Positions 1 through 5,439 of a stretch of 7,535 nucleotides of DNA are shown piece by piece. Each line of letters starts with the position of its first letter. Position 1 is the first letter of the stretch. Source of the DNA: Thermoplasmata archaeon (GTDB lineage: Archaea > Thermoplasmatota > Thermoplasmata > WALJ01); the NCBI GenBank assembly GCA_026986305.1, contig JALSOU010000185.1, positions 1 through 7,535 of the forward strand, given 5' to 3'. A program made the position numbers and the translations under genes. The notes under the pieces were generated by a model, which was given only the letters and a program-made list of their open reading frames with translations, did no database searches and was not told where the DNA came from.

Positions 1-137
1 ATTTTTTTCACATGCTCAGGAATAACAGTGTCTGGATGAACGGAGATTATGGCGCTCTCCAGGGCTTTTATTGCTATTTCCCTTCTTTTTCTGAATCTAT
101 CAGGCACATTCAGCAGCTCATCTCTGTTTTCTATCAC
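1..137 (-). CDS. Probable glycerate 2-kinase (MOFRL family), N-terminal fragment
   Basis: The minus strand stays open from a GTG at 137-135 to the window edge and gives 45 residues beginning MIENRDELLNVPDRFRKRRE, followed by a helix with A-I-K-A-L-E-S-A-I and then V-H-P-D-T-V-I-P-E-H-V. This pattern (Asn-Arg near the start, Arg-Arg, an Ala-rich helix, then an Asp-Pro-like turn before a Val-Lys helix) resembles the N-terminus of archaeal glycerate 2-kinases of the GckA/MOFRL type, which phosphorylate glycerate to 2-phosphoglycerate in the non-phosphorylating Entner-Doudoroff route of Thermoplasmata. The start is chosen because a GGTG Shine-Dalgarno-like stretch lies about 6 bases upstream and a good TATA box sits at 183-190; the frame stays open upstream to a TTG near 170, but that would lie before the inferred transcript start. 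Catalytic regions are outside the window, so the product name is tentative; that it is coding is fairly safe. Confidence 0.55.
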   Translation of the reverse strand, partial: MIENRDELLNVPDRFRKRREIAIKALESAIISVHPDTVIPEHVKK

Positions 138-182
138 GCTTACACCTAAATAGCTCTGGTATTTTACTCTGCTGTCCAAGGG

Positions 183-190
183 TATTTAAA
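183..190 (-). promoter_or_regulatory. TATA box for the minus-strand glycerate kinase-like gene
   Basis: On the minus strand the sequence reads TTTAAATA, a near-consensus archaeal TATA box. A start about 25 bases downstream would fall near position 160, leaving a leader of roughly 20 bases with a GGTG ribosome-binding motif before the GTG at 137. The start site is inferred from spacing only. Confidence 0.55.
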
Positions 191-228
191 ATTATTCTTC
201 AATCGGCATATCTATATATCTCTCTTGC

Positions 229-242
229 GAAAACTTTATATA
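229..242 (+). promoter_or_regulatory. BRE and TATA box of the gar1-tfb-nadM cluster
   Basis: The purine-rich CGAAAAC, a plausible TFB recognition element, directly precedes TTTATATA at 235-242. Transcription would begin near 263-268, about 28 bases before the TTG start of gar1. Together with the minus-strand TATA at 183-190 it makes this gap a divergent promoter region. No other promoter of this quality is visible upstream of tfb or nadM, so all three genes are probably carried on this transcript. Confidence 0.6.
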
Positions 243-282
243 GTTTTTGATTTAGAGGGTATTATTGCATAAACACGCAAAC

Positions 283-289
283 AAGGGGA
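283..289 (+). promoter_or_regulatory. Ribosome-binding site deciding the gar1 TTG start
   Basis: AAGGGGA lies 4 bases before the TTG at 294 and supports that non-ATG start. A competing GTG at 312 has its own GGAGAT upstream (299-304), but starting there would remove the M-K-x-I/L-G-x-V opening strand found in archaeal Gar1 proteins. Confidence 0.5.
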
Positions 290-293
290 TTCC

Positions 294-632
294 TTGAAGG
301 AGATTGGCGCTGTGAAAACAACAACCCGCTCTGGCCTTTTGATAATAAAGGCTAAGAGGCCTGTAAAAAAAGGAAGCATCCTGTATGATGGTACAGGGAG
401 AGAGATAGCGGAGGCTATGAGGGTATTCGGTCCGGTGAAAGCTCCTTACATTTCGGCGAAGCCAACGGGGCCAATCGACCTCGGAGTCCTCGGAGAAAAA
501 ATCTATATGAAGGGGGATAAAAATGGCAAAAAAGAAGAAGGAGCTCGTTATAAGAGACGAAGTGATAAAGTGTCCGGAGTGCGGAAGCACCCACATAATA
601 AGGGACTACGAAAGAGGAGAGCTGATCTGTGA
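294..632 (+). CDS. gar1: H/ACA RNP protein Gar1
   Basis: Gar1 is a core protein of archaeal H/ACA small ribonucleoproteins, which pseudouridylate rRNA with Cbf5, Nop10 and L7Ae. The 112-residue product has the short beta-barrel expected: opening MKEIGAVK, a middle Y-D-G-T-G-R-E-I, and the diagnostic [14 protein letters not shown] at 44-57, ending near residue 73. A TTG start is used; the family alignment and the upstream AAGGGGA support it over GTG 312. Gar1 next to TFB is a gene order I know from several euryarchaea. The oddity is the tail: residues 77-112 are read from the first 110 bases of tfb in another frame, producing a strongly basic tail (about 16 Lys/Arg against 5 acidic in residues 73-112). 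Whether that tail is made is uncertain; the core identification is solid. Confidence 0.88.
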   Translation: MKEIGAVKTTTRSGLLIIKAKRPVKKGSILYDGTGREIAEAMRVFGPVKAPYISAKPTGPIDLGVLGEKIYMKGDKNGKKEEGARYKRRSDKVSGVRKHPHNKGLRKRRADL

Positions 633-1464
633 GGACTGCGGTTTTGTCATAGAGGACAATTGCATAGATCAGGGCCCTGAGTGGAGGGCCTTTGACATGG
701 AGCAGGGTGAGAAGAGGGCGAGGACTGGAGCACCTATGACCGCCACGATTCACGATAAGGGATTGAGCACAGAGATAGGGTGGAAAAACAAGGATTCTTA
801 TGGTAAGAACATACCCACCAGAAACAGATCCCAGCTTTACAGGCTTAGGAAGTGGCAGAGAAGGATAAGGGTCAGCAATGCGACAGAGAGAAATCTGGCC
901 TTTGCACTTACAGAGCTTGATAGGATGGCCTCAGCCCTGGGGCTCCCGAGAAATGTTAGGGAAACAGCAGCTGTGATATACAGGAAGGCTGTTGAAAAGA
1001 ACCTGATAAGGGGCAGGAGCATACAGGGCGTTGTGGCCGCATCCCTTTACGGCGCATGCAGGCAGGTTGGAGTTCCGAGGACTCTTGATGAAATAGCAGC
1101 TGTTGCAAATGTTGGAAGAAAAGAGATAGGCAGGACATACAGGTTCATGACAAGGGAGCTTAAACTCAAGCTCATGCCAACCAAGCCTGAGGATTACATA
1201 GCGAGGTTCTGCAGCGAGCTGGAACTTCCCGGAGAGGTGCAGGCCAAGGCTCTGGAGATACTTCAGGAGGCTGCTGAAAAGGAGCTCACCTCAGGAAGGG
1301 GACCCACAGGTGTTGCAGCCGCAGCCATATATATCGCTTCAATACTCACCAACAACAGGAGGACCCAGAGAGAGGTGGCTGAGGTCGCAGGTGTTACAGA
1401 AGTGACCATAAGGAACAGATACAAGGAGCTAACAGAGAAGCTGGGCATAGTCGTTCCGATGTGA
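523..1464 (+). CDS. tfb: Transcription initiation factor IIB (TFB)
   Basis: TFB bridges the TBP-TATA complex and RNA polymerase and contacts the BRE upstream of TATA. The 313-residue length is typical. An N-terminal zinc ribbon has C17-x2-C20 and C36-x2-C39; the B-reader/linker region follows (about 50-110, with the family pattern G-P-E-W-R-A-F-D and R-T-G-A-P); two cyclin-like repeats follow at about 112-210 and 218-308. The second ends in the BRE-binding helix-turn-helix, [23 protein letters not shown] at 523 is preceded by AGGGGGAT (511-518), a strong ribosome-binding site inside gar1. This is a complete general factor with all four zinc ligands, not a degenerate paralogue. nadM follows after 4 bases. 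Confidence 0.97.
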   Translation: MAKKKKELVIRDEVIKCPECGSTHIIRDYERGELICEDCGFVIEDNCIDQGPEWRAFDMEQGEKRARTGAPMTATIHDKGLSTEIGWKNKDSYGKNIPTRNRSQLYRLRKWQRRIRVSNATERNLAFALTELDRMASALGLPRNVRETAAVIYRKAVEKNLIRGRSIQGVVAASLYGACRQVGVPRTLDEIAAVANVGRKEIGRTYRFMTRELKLKLMPTKPEDYIARFCSELELPGEVQAKALEILQEAAEKELTSGRGPTGVAAAAIYIASILTNNRRTQREVAEVAGVTEVTIRNRYKELTEKLGIVVPM

Positions 1465-1468
1465 TGGC

Positions 1469-1969
1469 ATGAGAGCGCTCCTCATAGGACGCTTCCAGCC
1501 CCTTCATCTGGGGCACATGGAGATAATCCGCAGAGCCGTGGAGGAATACGAGCTCATAATAGGTATAGGGAGCGCTCAGAAATCCCACACCCTTGAAAAC
1601 CCTTTTACTGCTGGCGAAAGGTACGAGATGATAAGAGGAGCTCTGAGAGAAGAGGGCATAGATGCAATAATAATACCTATTCCAGATGTTGATTACAACT
1701 CTGTCTGGGCATCCCATGTGATATCTCTATGCCCTCACTTTGACATAGTTTTGTCAAACAATCCGCTTACAATTGAATTATTTTCACCATTAAGAGAAGT
1801 CAGAAGAACAGAGATGTTCTCAAGGGAGGAGTACTCTGGCAGAAAGATAAGGGAGCGCATGATAAAGGGGGAGGAATGGAGGCACCTTGTCCCTGATTAT
1901 GTGGCAAAATACATAGATGAAATAAAAGGGGTTGAAAGGCTCAGGTATCTGGCGAAGAACGATGAATGA
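1469..1969 (+). CDS. nadM: Nicotinamide-nucleotide adenylyltransferase, archaeal type
   Basis: This enzyme makes NAD+ and pyrophosphate from NMN and ATP, the last step of NAD synthesis. The 166-residue product is the normal archaeal length. It shows G-R-F-Q-P-L-H-L-G-H at 7-16 (the HxGH nucleotidyltransferase motif at 13-16), then G-S-A-Q-K-S-H-T-L-E-N-P-F-T-A-G-E-R (34-51), and an ending E-I-K-G-V-E-R-L very close to methanogen homologues. The C-terminal SxTxIR-like motif reads S-G-R-K-I-R at 123-128, so the usual Thr is Arg125. ATG 1469 lies 4 bases after the tfb stop, with GTGAT overlapping that stop as a weak ribosome-binding site, implying coupling to tfb. Its stop abuts the stop of the next gene on the other strand. 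Confidence 0.95.
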   Translation: MRALLIGRFQPLHLGHMEIIRRAVEEYELIIGIGSAQKSHTLENPFTAGERYEMIRGALREEGIDAIIIPIPDVDYNSVWASHVISLCPHFDIVLSNNPLTIELFSPLREVRRTEMFSREEYSGRKIRERMIKGEEWRHLVPDYVAKYIDEIKGVERLRYLAKNDE

Positions 1970-2581
1970 TTATCCGTACATTCCTTCAGGAGGTTTGGGC
2001 TTCCACTCCTTCTGAACCTTTTCAACTATCTCCTGAGCGTCCTCTTTTTTCATCCCCGTCTTTTCCACCAGCATGTCCACAACTTCTTCCTTGCTCTTGG
2101 TTTGGAGTGCATTGAGGACAAATTCTATTATCCTTTCAGACTCTTCTTCCTCGTCTTCTCCTTTTATCCCCAGAATATCCTGAAGAGCCACAGCACCTAC
2201 GATTATGGAAACTATGGCGTCGTTGAACTCCTCCCTGCTAAGACTTTTCAGGTCTAGATCCGTTCGTATGGCTATCTCATCGTTTCTACCTGCAAGCGTC
2301 GCTTTAACAAGGTGGTTTTCGTCGTTCATTATCAGGAGCTTTCTGTAAATATCAAGGCGCTCGTCCTTGCTCATGGTAGCGGTCTCAATACCTGTGTAGA
2401 GGATGAGCTGGGCAAAGTCATCTATGAACTCTATCCCTATGCCGAATGGCAGCTCGTCAAGCTTTGCGAAAACTGTGCCCCCTTCCTCGCTCTCTTCAAC
2501 TATCCATTTTTTGTCTACAAGTAGGTCTGTATCCTTCGATTCTGTGAGCCATTTCACTATATCTTTCTTCGTAGCCTTCAT
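1970..2581 (-). CDS. Uncharacterised YbjN/secretion-chaperone-like protein
   Basis: I do not recognise a named gene. The 203-residue product is acidic and soluble, with no signal peptide or membrane segment. Residues 1-135 alternate as helix (K-K-D-I-V-K-W-L), several strands (25-66), helix (73-85, I-Y-R-K-L-L-I-M-N), two strands (91-108) and a long helix (115-138). That order resembles the YbjN / type III secretion chaperone-like fold, including the N-x-x-x-x-x-x-A-x-L-A-G-R segment followed by a strand of I-A-I-R-T-D-L. An acidic linker (141-149, E/D-rich) joins a helical tail (about 150-193, K-S-K-E-E-V-V-D-M-L), and the end is Pro-rich. The fold call is inference from pattern. ATG 2581 has no good ribosome-binding site but sits just downstream of a TATA box, as expected for a leaderless message. 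Confidence 0.75.
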   Translation of the reverse strand: MKATKKDIVKWLTESKDTDLLVDKKWIVEESEEGGTVFAKLDELPFGIGIEFIDDFAQLILYTGIETATMSKDERLDIYRKLLIMNDENHLVKATLAGRNDEIAIRTDLDLKSLSREEFNDAIVSIIVGAVALQDILGIKGEDEEEESERIIEFVLNALQTKSKEEVVDMLVEKTGMKKEDAQEIVEKVQKEWKPKPPEGMYG

Positions 2582-2606
2582 GTTATCTCTGTGTCATGCA
2601 TTTGTC

Positions 2607-2614
2607 TATATTTA
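2607..2614 (-). promoter_or_regulatory. TATA box for the YbjN-like gene
   Basis: The minus strand reads TAAATATA, preceded by the purine-rich AAGTGA as a possible BRE. Spacing of about 25 bases places the start near 2584, only a few bases before the ATG at 2581, so the transcript would be essentially leaderless. This fits the lack of a ribosome-binding site. Confidence 0.55.
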
Positions 2615-2627
2615 TCACTTTGCCTGT

Positions 2628-2640
2628 GAAAACTTTTTAA
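2628..2640 (+). promoter_or_regulatory. BRE/TATA for the amrS-phosphatase operon
   Basis: GAAAAC followed by TTTTTAA (2634-2640) resembles the archaeal BRE plus TATA arrangement. A start about 25 bases downstream falls at or beside the ATG at 2663, predicting a leaderless message; no ribosome-binding site is present in 2641-2662, which is pyrimidine-rich. The box is partly back to back with the minus-strand TATA at 2607-2614. Confidence 0.5.
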
Positions 2641-2662
2641 CCCTCGGTCATTTCCATCATCC

Positions 2663-3664
2663 ATGAAAGAGGCCATGTTCTGGGAACCTTTCAGAGATAT
2701 GATACGGTGCAAGCTCTGCTCTCACAGGTGCCCGATACCTGAGGGAAAAACAGGGATATGCGGTGTGCGGCTGAACAGGAAAAACAGGCTCTATGCCCTC
2801 ACTTACGAGAAGCCTGCGGCGGTTGCCGTGGATCCCATAGAGAAAAAGCCGCTCTTTCACTTCTACCCCGGATCCTCTGTGCTTTCATTCGGAGGTGTGG
2901 GCTGCAATTTCCGCTGTCTGCACTGTCAGAACTGGGACATAAGTCAGGCTGACCTCTCCTTCCCATATCTGAAAAACATACCTGTTGAGGATATCCCAGA
3001 GCTGGCCAGAAGATACGGTTCATCAGGAGTTGCATGGACATACAACGAACCAACCATATGGTATGAGTACACCTACGATGCCTCAAAGCTGGTTAAAAAA
3101 TACGGTATGTACTCTGTTTATGTGACAAACGGTTACATGGAAGAGGAACCGATGAAGGAGCTTAGGAAGTATGTGGATGCCATGAACATAGATGTGAAGG
3201 CGTTCTCAGAGGACTTTTACAGGAAAATCGTTGGAGCGAAGCTTCAACCTGTTCTGGACCATGTCATAGCCGCCAAGGAACTGGGATATCATGTTGAGCT
3301 CACATACCTGATAATTCCGAAACAAAACGACAGCCCGGAGGAGATAAGGAGATTTTCAAGGTGGGTTGCTGAGGATGTTGGACCCACCACACCCGTTCAT
3401 TTCTCAAGATTTCATCCTGACTACAAGATGAGAGACATTGGGCCTACTCCTTACAGGACCATGAATATGGCCTATGATATCGCAAAGGAGGAGGGCCTGG
3501 ACTATGTTTATCTCGGAAACATGCTTACGGAGAAGGAGAACACATACTGTCCAAAGTGCGGAGCGCTCCTCGTAGAGCGCCATGGATTTTCAATAATTAG
3601 ATATGAGATAAAGAACGGCAGGTGCCCCAAGTGCGGACACAGGATTGAAGGGGTGGGATTGTGA
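2663..3664 (+). CDS. amrS: AmmeMemoRadiSam system radical SAM enzyme
   Basis: This is the radical SAM member of the conserved trio AMMECR1-MEMO1-radical SAM, related to pyruvate formate-lyase activating enzymes; its reaction is, to my knowledge, not firmly established. The 333-residue product has an N-terminal Cys cluster (C16, C19, C23, C33), the catalytic 4Fe-4S motif C81-x3-C85-x2-C88 in G-C-N-F-R-C-L-H-C-Q-N-W, a radical SAM TIM-barrel core with Y-N-E-P-T at 127-131, V-T-N-G-Y (154-158) and N-I-D-V-K-A (175-180), the family segment H-F-S-R-F-H-P-D-Y at 246-254, and a C-terminal zinc ribbon (C296-x2-C299, C321-x2-C324). Such flanking Cys clusters are usual for the family. Neither an AMMECR1 nor a MEMO1 gene is in the window. 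It is probably a leaderless message and overlaps the next gene by GTGA. Confidence 0.92.
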   Translation: MKEAMFWEPFRDMIRCKLCSHRCPIPEGKTGICGVRLNRKNRLYALTYEKPAAVAVDPIEKKPLFHFYPGSSVLSFGGVGCNFRCLHCQNWDISQADLSFPYLKNIPVEDIPELARRYGSSGVAWTYNEPTIWYEYTYDASKLVKKYGMYSVYVTNGYMEEEPMKELRKYVDAMNIDVKAFSEDFYRKIVGAKLQPVLDHVIAAKELGYHVELTYLIIPKQNDSPEEIRRFSRWVAEDVGPTTPVHFSRFHPDYKMRDIGPTPYRTMNMAYDIAKEEGLDYVYLGNMLTEKENTYCPKCGALLVERHGFSIIRYEIKNGRCPKCGHRIEGVGL

Positions 3665-4353
3665 GATTCAAAGCGATAGCTGTGGATGTGGATGGAACCC
3701 TCACAGATAAAGACCTAATTCTGGATATGAACGCTGTGAAAGCCCTCAGATCCCTCAAATCAATGGGGTTAGAGATAATAATATGCAGCGGAAATGTTCT
3801 GCCAATAGCTTTTGCAATTTCCAGATATGTGGGGGCCAGAGGTCCTGTGGTGGCGGAAAACGGCGGGGTCATCTACTACAATGATGAGATAAGGGTGCTT
3901 TCCAGACCTGATGAGGCTATAAGGGCCTTTGAATACCTAAGGAAAAGGCTGCCTGTGAGGAGGCTCTTTACGGATAGGTGGAGGGAGAGCGAGGTCGGTT
4001 TCTATCAGGATGTGGATGTTGACGAGGTTCGGAGAATTCTGAAGGATTTCGATGTTCTGGTTGAGAGCTCAGGCTATGCAATACATATAATGCCGAACCA
4101 TATAACAAAGATGGACGGGATAAGAGCGCTGGAAGAGATGACAGGCATATCTCCAGAGGAGATAATAGCCATAGGCGATGGGGACAACGATGCCGCAATG
4201 ATCGAGGGCTGTGGCTATGGGATAGCCCTGGCAAACGCCTCTGAAAAGGCCAAGGAGAAAGCTGACTATGTGACGGAAAAGACCTATGGTGAAGGATTCG
4301 TTGAAGCGTCTATGAAGATTAAGGAGATGCTGCAATCAGCAAGCCTTAAATAA
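3661..4353 (+). CDS. pgp: Phosphoglycolate phosphatase, HAD family (archaeal type)
   Basis: The 230-residue product is a HAD phosphatase with a type IIB-like cap, close in length and motifs to the Thermoplasma acidophilum phosphoglycolate phosphatase of known structure. Motif I is D9-V-D11-G-T-L-T, with D9 the expected nucleophile; motif II is S43 in C-S-G-N; motif III is K150 in H-I-T-K; motif IV is G-D-G-D-N-D at 172-177. The cap lies at about 83-150. It would hydrolyse 2-phosphoglycolate, although many relatives act on other small phosphoesters or phosphosugars, so substrate is by homology. The GTG start overlaps the amrS stop by 4 bases, with AGGGGTG (3649-3655) as ribosome-binding site, indicating translational coupling. 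The last codons contain the rps8e TATA box. Confidence 0.88.
   Translation: MRFKAIAVDVDGTLTDKDLILDMNAVKALRSLKSMGLEIIICSGNVLPIAFAISRYVGARGPVVAENGGVIYYNDEIRVLSRPDEAIRAFEYLRKRLPVRRLFTDRWRESEVGFYQDVDVDEVRRILKDFDVLVESSGYAIHIMPNHITKMDGIRALEEMTGISPEEIIAIGDGDNDAAMIEGCGYGIALANASEKAKEKADYVTEKTYGEGFVEASMKIKEMLQSASLK
4345..4352 (+). promoter_or_regulatory. TATA box of rps8e-srp19
   Basis: CTTAAATA lies within the last codons of the upstream phosphatase gene. The inferred start near 4372-4376 leaves a leader of about 12 bases containing GGTGA (4378-4382), 4 bases before the ATG of rps8e. The box is itself inside a 12-base interrupted inverted repeat (CCTTA, AA, TAAGG; 4344-4355). Confidence 0.5.
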
Positions 4354-4354
4354 G

Positions 4355-4364
4355 GAAAGCTTTC
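4355..4364 (+). repeat. Perfect 10-base palindrome between TATA and start of rps8e
   Basis: GAAAGCTTTC is a perfect palindrome placed immediately downstream of the TATA box, overlapping by one base the inverted repeat at 4344-4355. In archaea a repressor bound here would block polymerase recruitment, so it is a candidate operator; it may equally be chance in a short A/T-rich gap. Confidence 0.4.
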
Positions 4365-4386
4365 ATGCAAAGGCGCTGGTGAAAAC

Positions 4387-4767
4387 ATGGCTCTCTGGCA
4401 AGGTAGATCTGTAAGAAAGAGAACAGGCGGAAGATATCGCCCATTCAGGAAGAAGAGAAAGTTTGAGATAGGCGCTGAGCAGCAGTTCACAGTGATAGGT
4501 GAGAGAAGGCTGAAAAAGACCAGGGCTAGGGGAGGAAACCAGAAGATAAGGGTTCTTTCTGAGAAATACGCCAATGTAATGGACCCTGAGACTCACAAGG
4601 TTGTTAAGGCGGAGATATTGTCAGTGGTTGAAAACCCTGCAAACCCGAACTATGTTCAGAGGAACATAATAACAAAAGGAGCCATAATAAAGACATCTGC
4701 AGGAGATGCCAGAGTCACATCAAGGCCGGGCCAGGATGGGACCATAAACGCTGTTCTGGTGAAGTGA
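4387..4767 (+). CDS. rps8e: Small-subunit ribosomal protein S8e
   Basis: S8e is an archaeal/eukaryotic-specific protein of the small ribosomal subunit. The 126-residue product has the standard archaeal length and hallmarks: an N-terminal basic arm reading M-A-L-W-Q-G-R-S-V-R-K-R-T-G-G-R-Y-R-P at 1-19, then F-R-K-K-R-K-F-E-I-G, a central E-N-P-A-N-P-N-Y-V-Q-R-N-I-I-T-K-G-A-I-I stretch (82-101), and the C-terminal V-T-S-R-P-G-Q-D-G-T-I-N-A-V-L-V. ATG 4387 is preceded by GGTGA. srp19 begins one base after its stop, the arrangement found in many euryarchaea, so the two are co-transcribed. Confidence 0.97.
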   Translation: MALWQGRSVRKRTGGRYRPFRKKRKFEIGAEQQFTVIGERRLKKTRARGGNQKIRVLSEKYANVMDPETHKVVKAEILSVVENPANPNYVQRNIITKGAIIKTSAGDARVTSRPGQDGTINAVLVK

Positions 4768-4768
4768 G

Positions 4769-5062
4769 ATGCCCTCTAAAAAGGAGGGAAAAAAGGTCAT
4801 CTGGCCCTTTTATTTTAATATACATCTTAAAAGATCAGGTGGTAGGAGGGTTCCCAAATCTCTGGCAGTTGAGGATCCAAAGCTTGAAGAGATAGCTAGG
4901 GCTGTTAAAACACTCGGATTTGAGTATGAAGTGGATTATGAAGCCAAATATCCAGCTTACTGGTGGAGGGATTCCGGGAGGGTTATGGTAAAAACACCCA
5001 TGAAAAAGGAAGAGCTCCTGAAAAAAGTTGCGGAAATAATAAAAAATAATAGATCAGATTAA
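4769..5062 (+). CDS. srp19: Signal recognition particle 19 kDa protein
   Basis: SRP19 binds helices 6 and 8 of 7S RNA and prepares it for SRP54 binding, the targeting step for exported and membrane proteins. The 97-residue product shows the family signature V-I-W-P near the N-terminus (10-13), R-R-V-P-K-S-L-A-V-E-D-P at 26-37, the helix L-E-E-I-A-R-A-V-K-T-L-G-F, then Y-P-A-Y-W-W-R-D-S-G-R-V-M-V-K (62-76) and a basic C-terminal helix. Its ribosome-binding site, GGTGA at 4759-4763, lies inside the last codons of rps8e, so translation is probably coupled. Its 3' end has an A-rich tract that may double as the terminator of the opposing gene. Confidence 0.96.
   Translation: MPSKKEGKKVIWPFYFNIHLKRSGGRRVPKSLAVEDPKLEEIARAVKTLGFEYEVDYEAKYPAYWWRDSGRVMVKTPMKKEELLKKVAEIIKNNRSD
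5034..5050 (-). terminator. Candidate T-rich terminator for the DUF211 gene
   Basis: Read on the minus strand this stretch is ATTATTTTTTATTATTT, beginning about 18 bases past the DUF211 stop. Archaeal polymerase terminates at such U-rich runs without a hairpin. It lies inside the last codons of srp19, where it encodes Ile-Ile-Lys-Asn-Asn. Confidence 0.5.
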
Positions 5063-5067
5063 AAGGA

Positions 5068-5358
5068 TTACCTGTCCTGAGGAGTCTCCAGCTCATCAAC
5101 TATTTTCTTTCCTGTTGACACGCTGTCTACTGAGTGGATGTCGGCACCAGAGTCCTCAAGGACGCTTTTTATCATGTCGTAGTCCAAATCATCCCCTTCA
5201 ATGGTTATCTTTATGGTCTCTGTCTCCTGATCCACCTCTTTGAGGGTGCAGTTCACACCGCTGACTCCTTTGAGAGCGCTCAGCCTTTTGGATATCTCCA
5301 CTATTGAAGGGGAGTGCGGCTTCAGCACATCCAGCACGAGTCTTCTTATGTCGCCCAC
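5068..5358 (-). CDS. DUF211 family protein
   Basis: DUF211 is a small archaeal family of unknown function with a ferredoxin-like alpha/beta fold known from structural genomics. From GTG 5358 the product is 96 residues, starting M-G-D-I-R-R-L-V-L-D-V-L-K-P-H, the family's hallmark N-terminus, followed by S-P-S-I-V-E, G-V-S-G-V-N-C-T, E-T-E-T-I-K-I-T-I-E-G and D-I-H-S-V-D-S-V-S-T-G-K. It is soluble, acidic and without signal peptide. A longer GTG start at 5391 adds 11 residues absent from the family pattern, but a TATA box lies only 3 bases before it, so its codon would precede the expected transcript start. GGACGG (5366-5371 region) is a possible ribosome-binding site for the shorter form. It converges on srp19 with 5 bases between stop codons. 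Confidence 0.88.
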   Translation of the reverse strand: MGDIRRLVLDVLKPHSPSIVEISKRLSALKGVSGVNCTLKEVDQETETIKITIEGDDLDYDMIKSVLEDSGADIHSVDSVSTGKKIVDELETPQDR

Positions 5359-5393
5359 TTCGATTCCGTCCTTTGGATTGGGATTTTGCACCG

Positions 5394-5401
5394 CTATTTA
5401 A
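5394..5401 (-). promoter_or_regulatory. TATA box of the DUF211 gene
   Basis: The minus strand reads TTAAATAG. The expected start about 25 bases downstream is near 5372, which gives a leader of around 14 bases to the GTG at 5358 and argues against the GTG at 5391. Confidence 0.5.
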
Positions 5402-5439
5402 TGGTATCTTTTACTTGGGCATCGTAGGAAGGAATAATC

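Noticed and set aside
138..293. Possible small RNA (C/D or H/ACA guide) next to gar1
   Set aside because: No box C/D pair or ACA-tailed hairpin was seen; the gap is accounted for by divergent promoter elements.
312..314. GTG as the start of gar1
   Set aside because: It has a fair ribosome-binding site, but it would delete the conserved first strand M-K-x-I-G-x-V of Gar1.
252..753. Minus-strand open frames of about 112-114 codons opposite gar1 and the tfb start
   Set aside because: They are antisense to well-supported genes, lack promoters, and their products have no recognisable domain; they arise from the A/G-rich coding strand.
2403..2666. Plus-strand open frame opposite the YbjN-like gene
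   Set aside because: It is a shadow of the minus-strand gene, crosses its promoter, and has a low-complexity Ser-rich product.
3558..3664. Separate small zinc-ribbon gene at the end of amrS
   Set aside because: The two CPxCG pairs are in frame with amrS and are a normal C-terminal part of that family.
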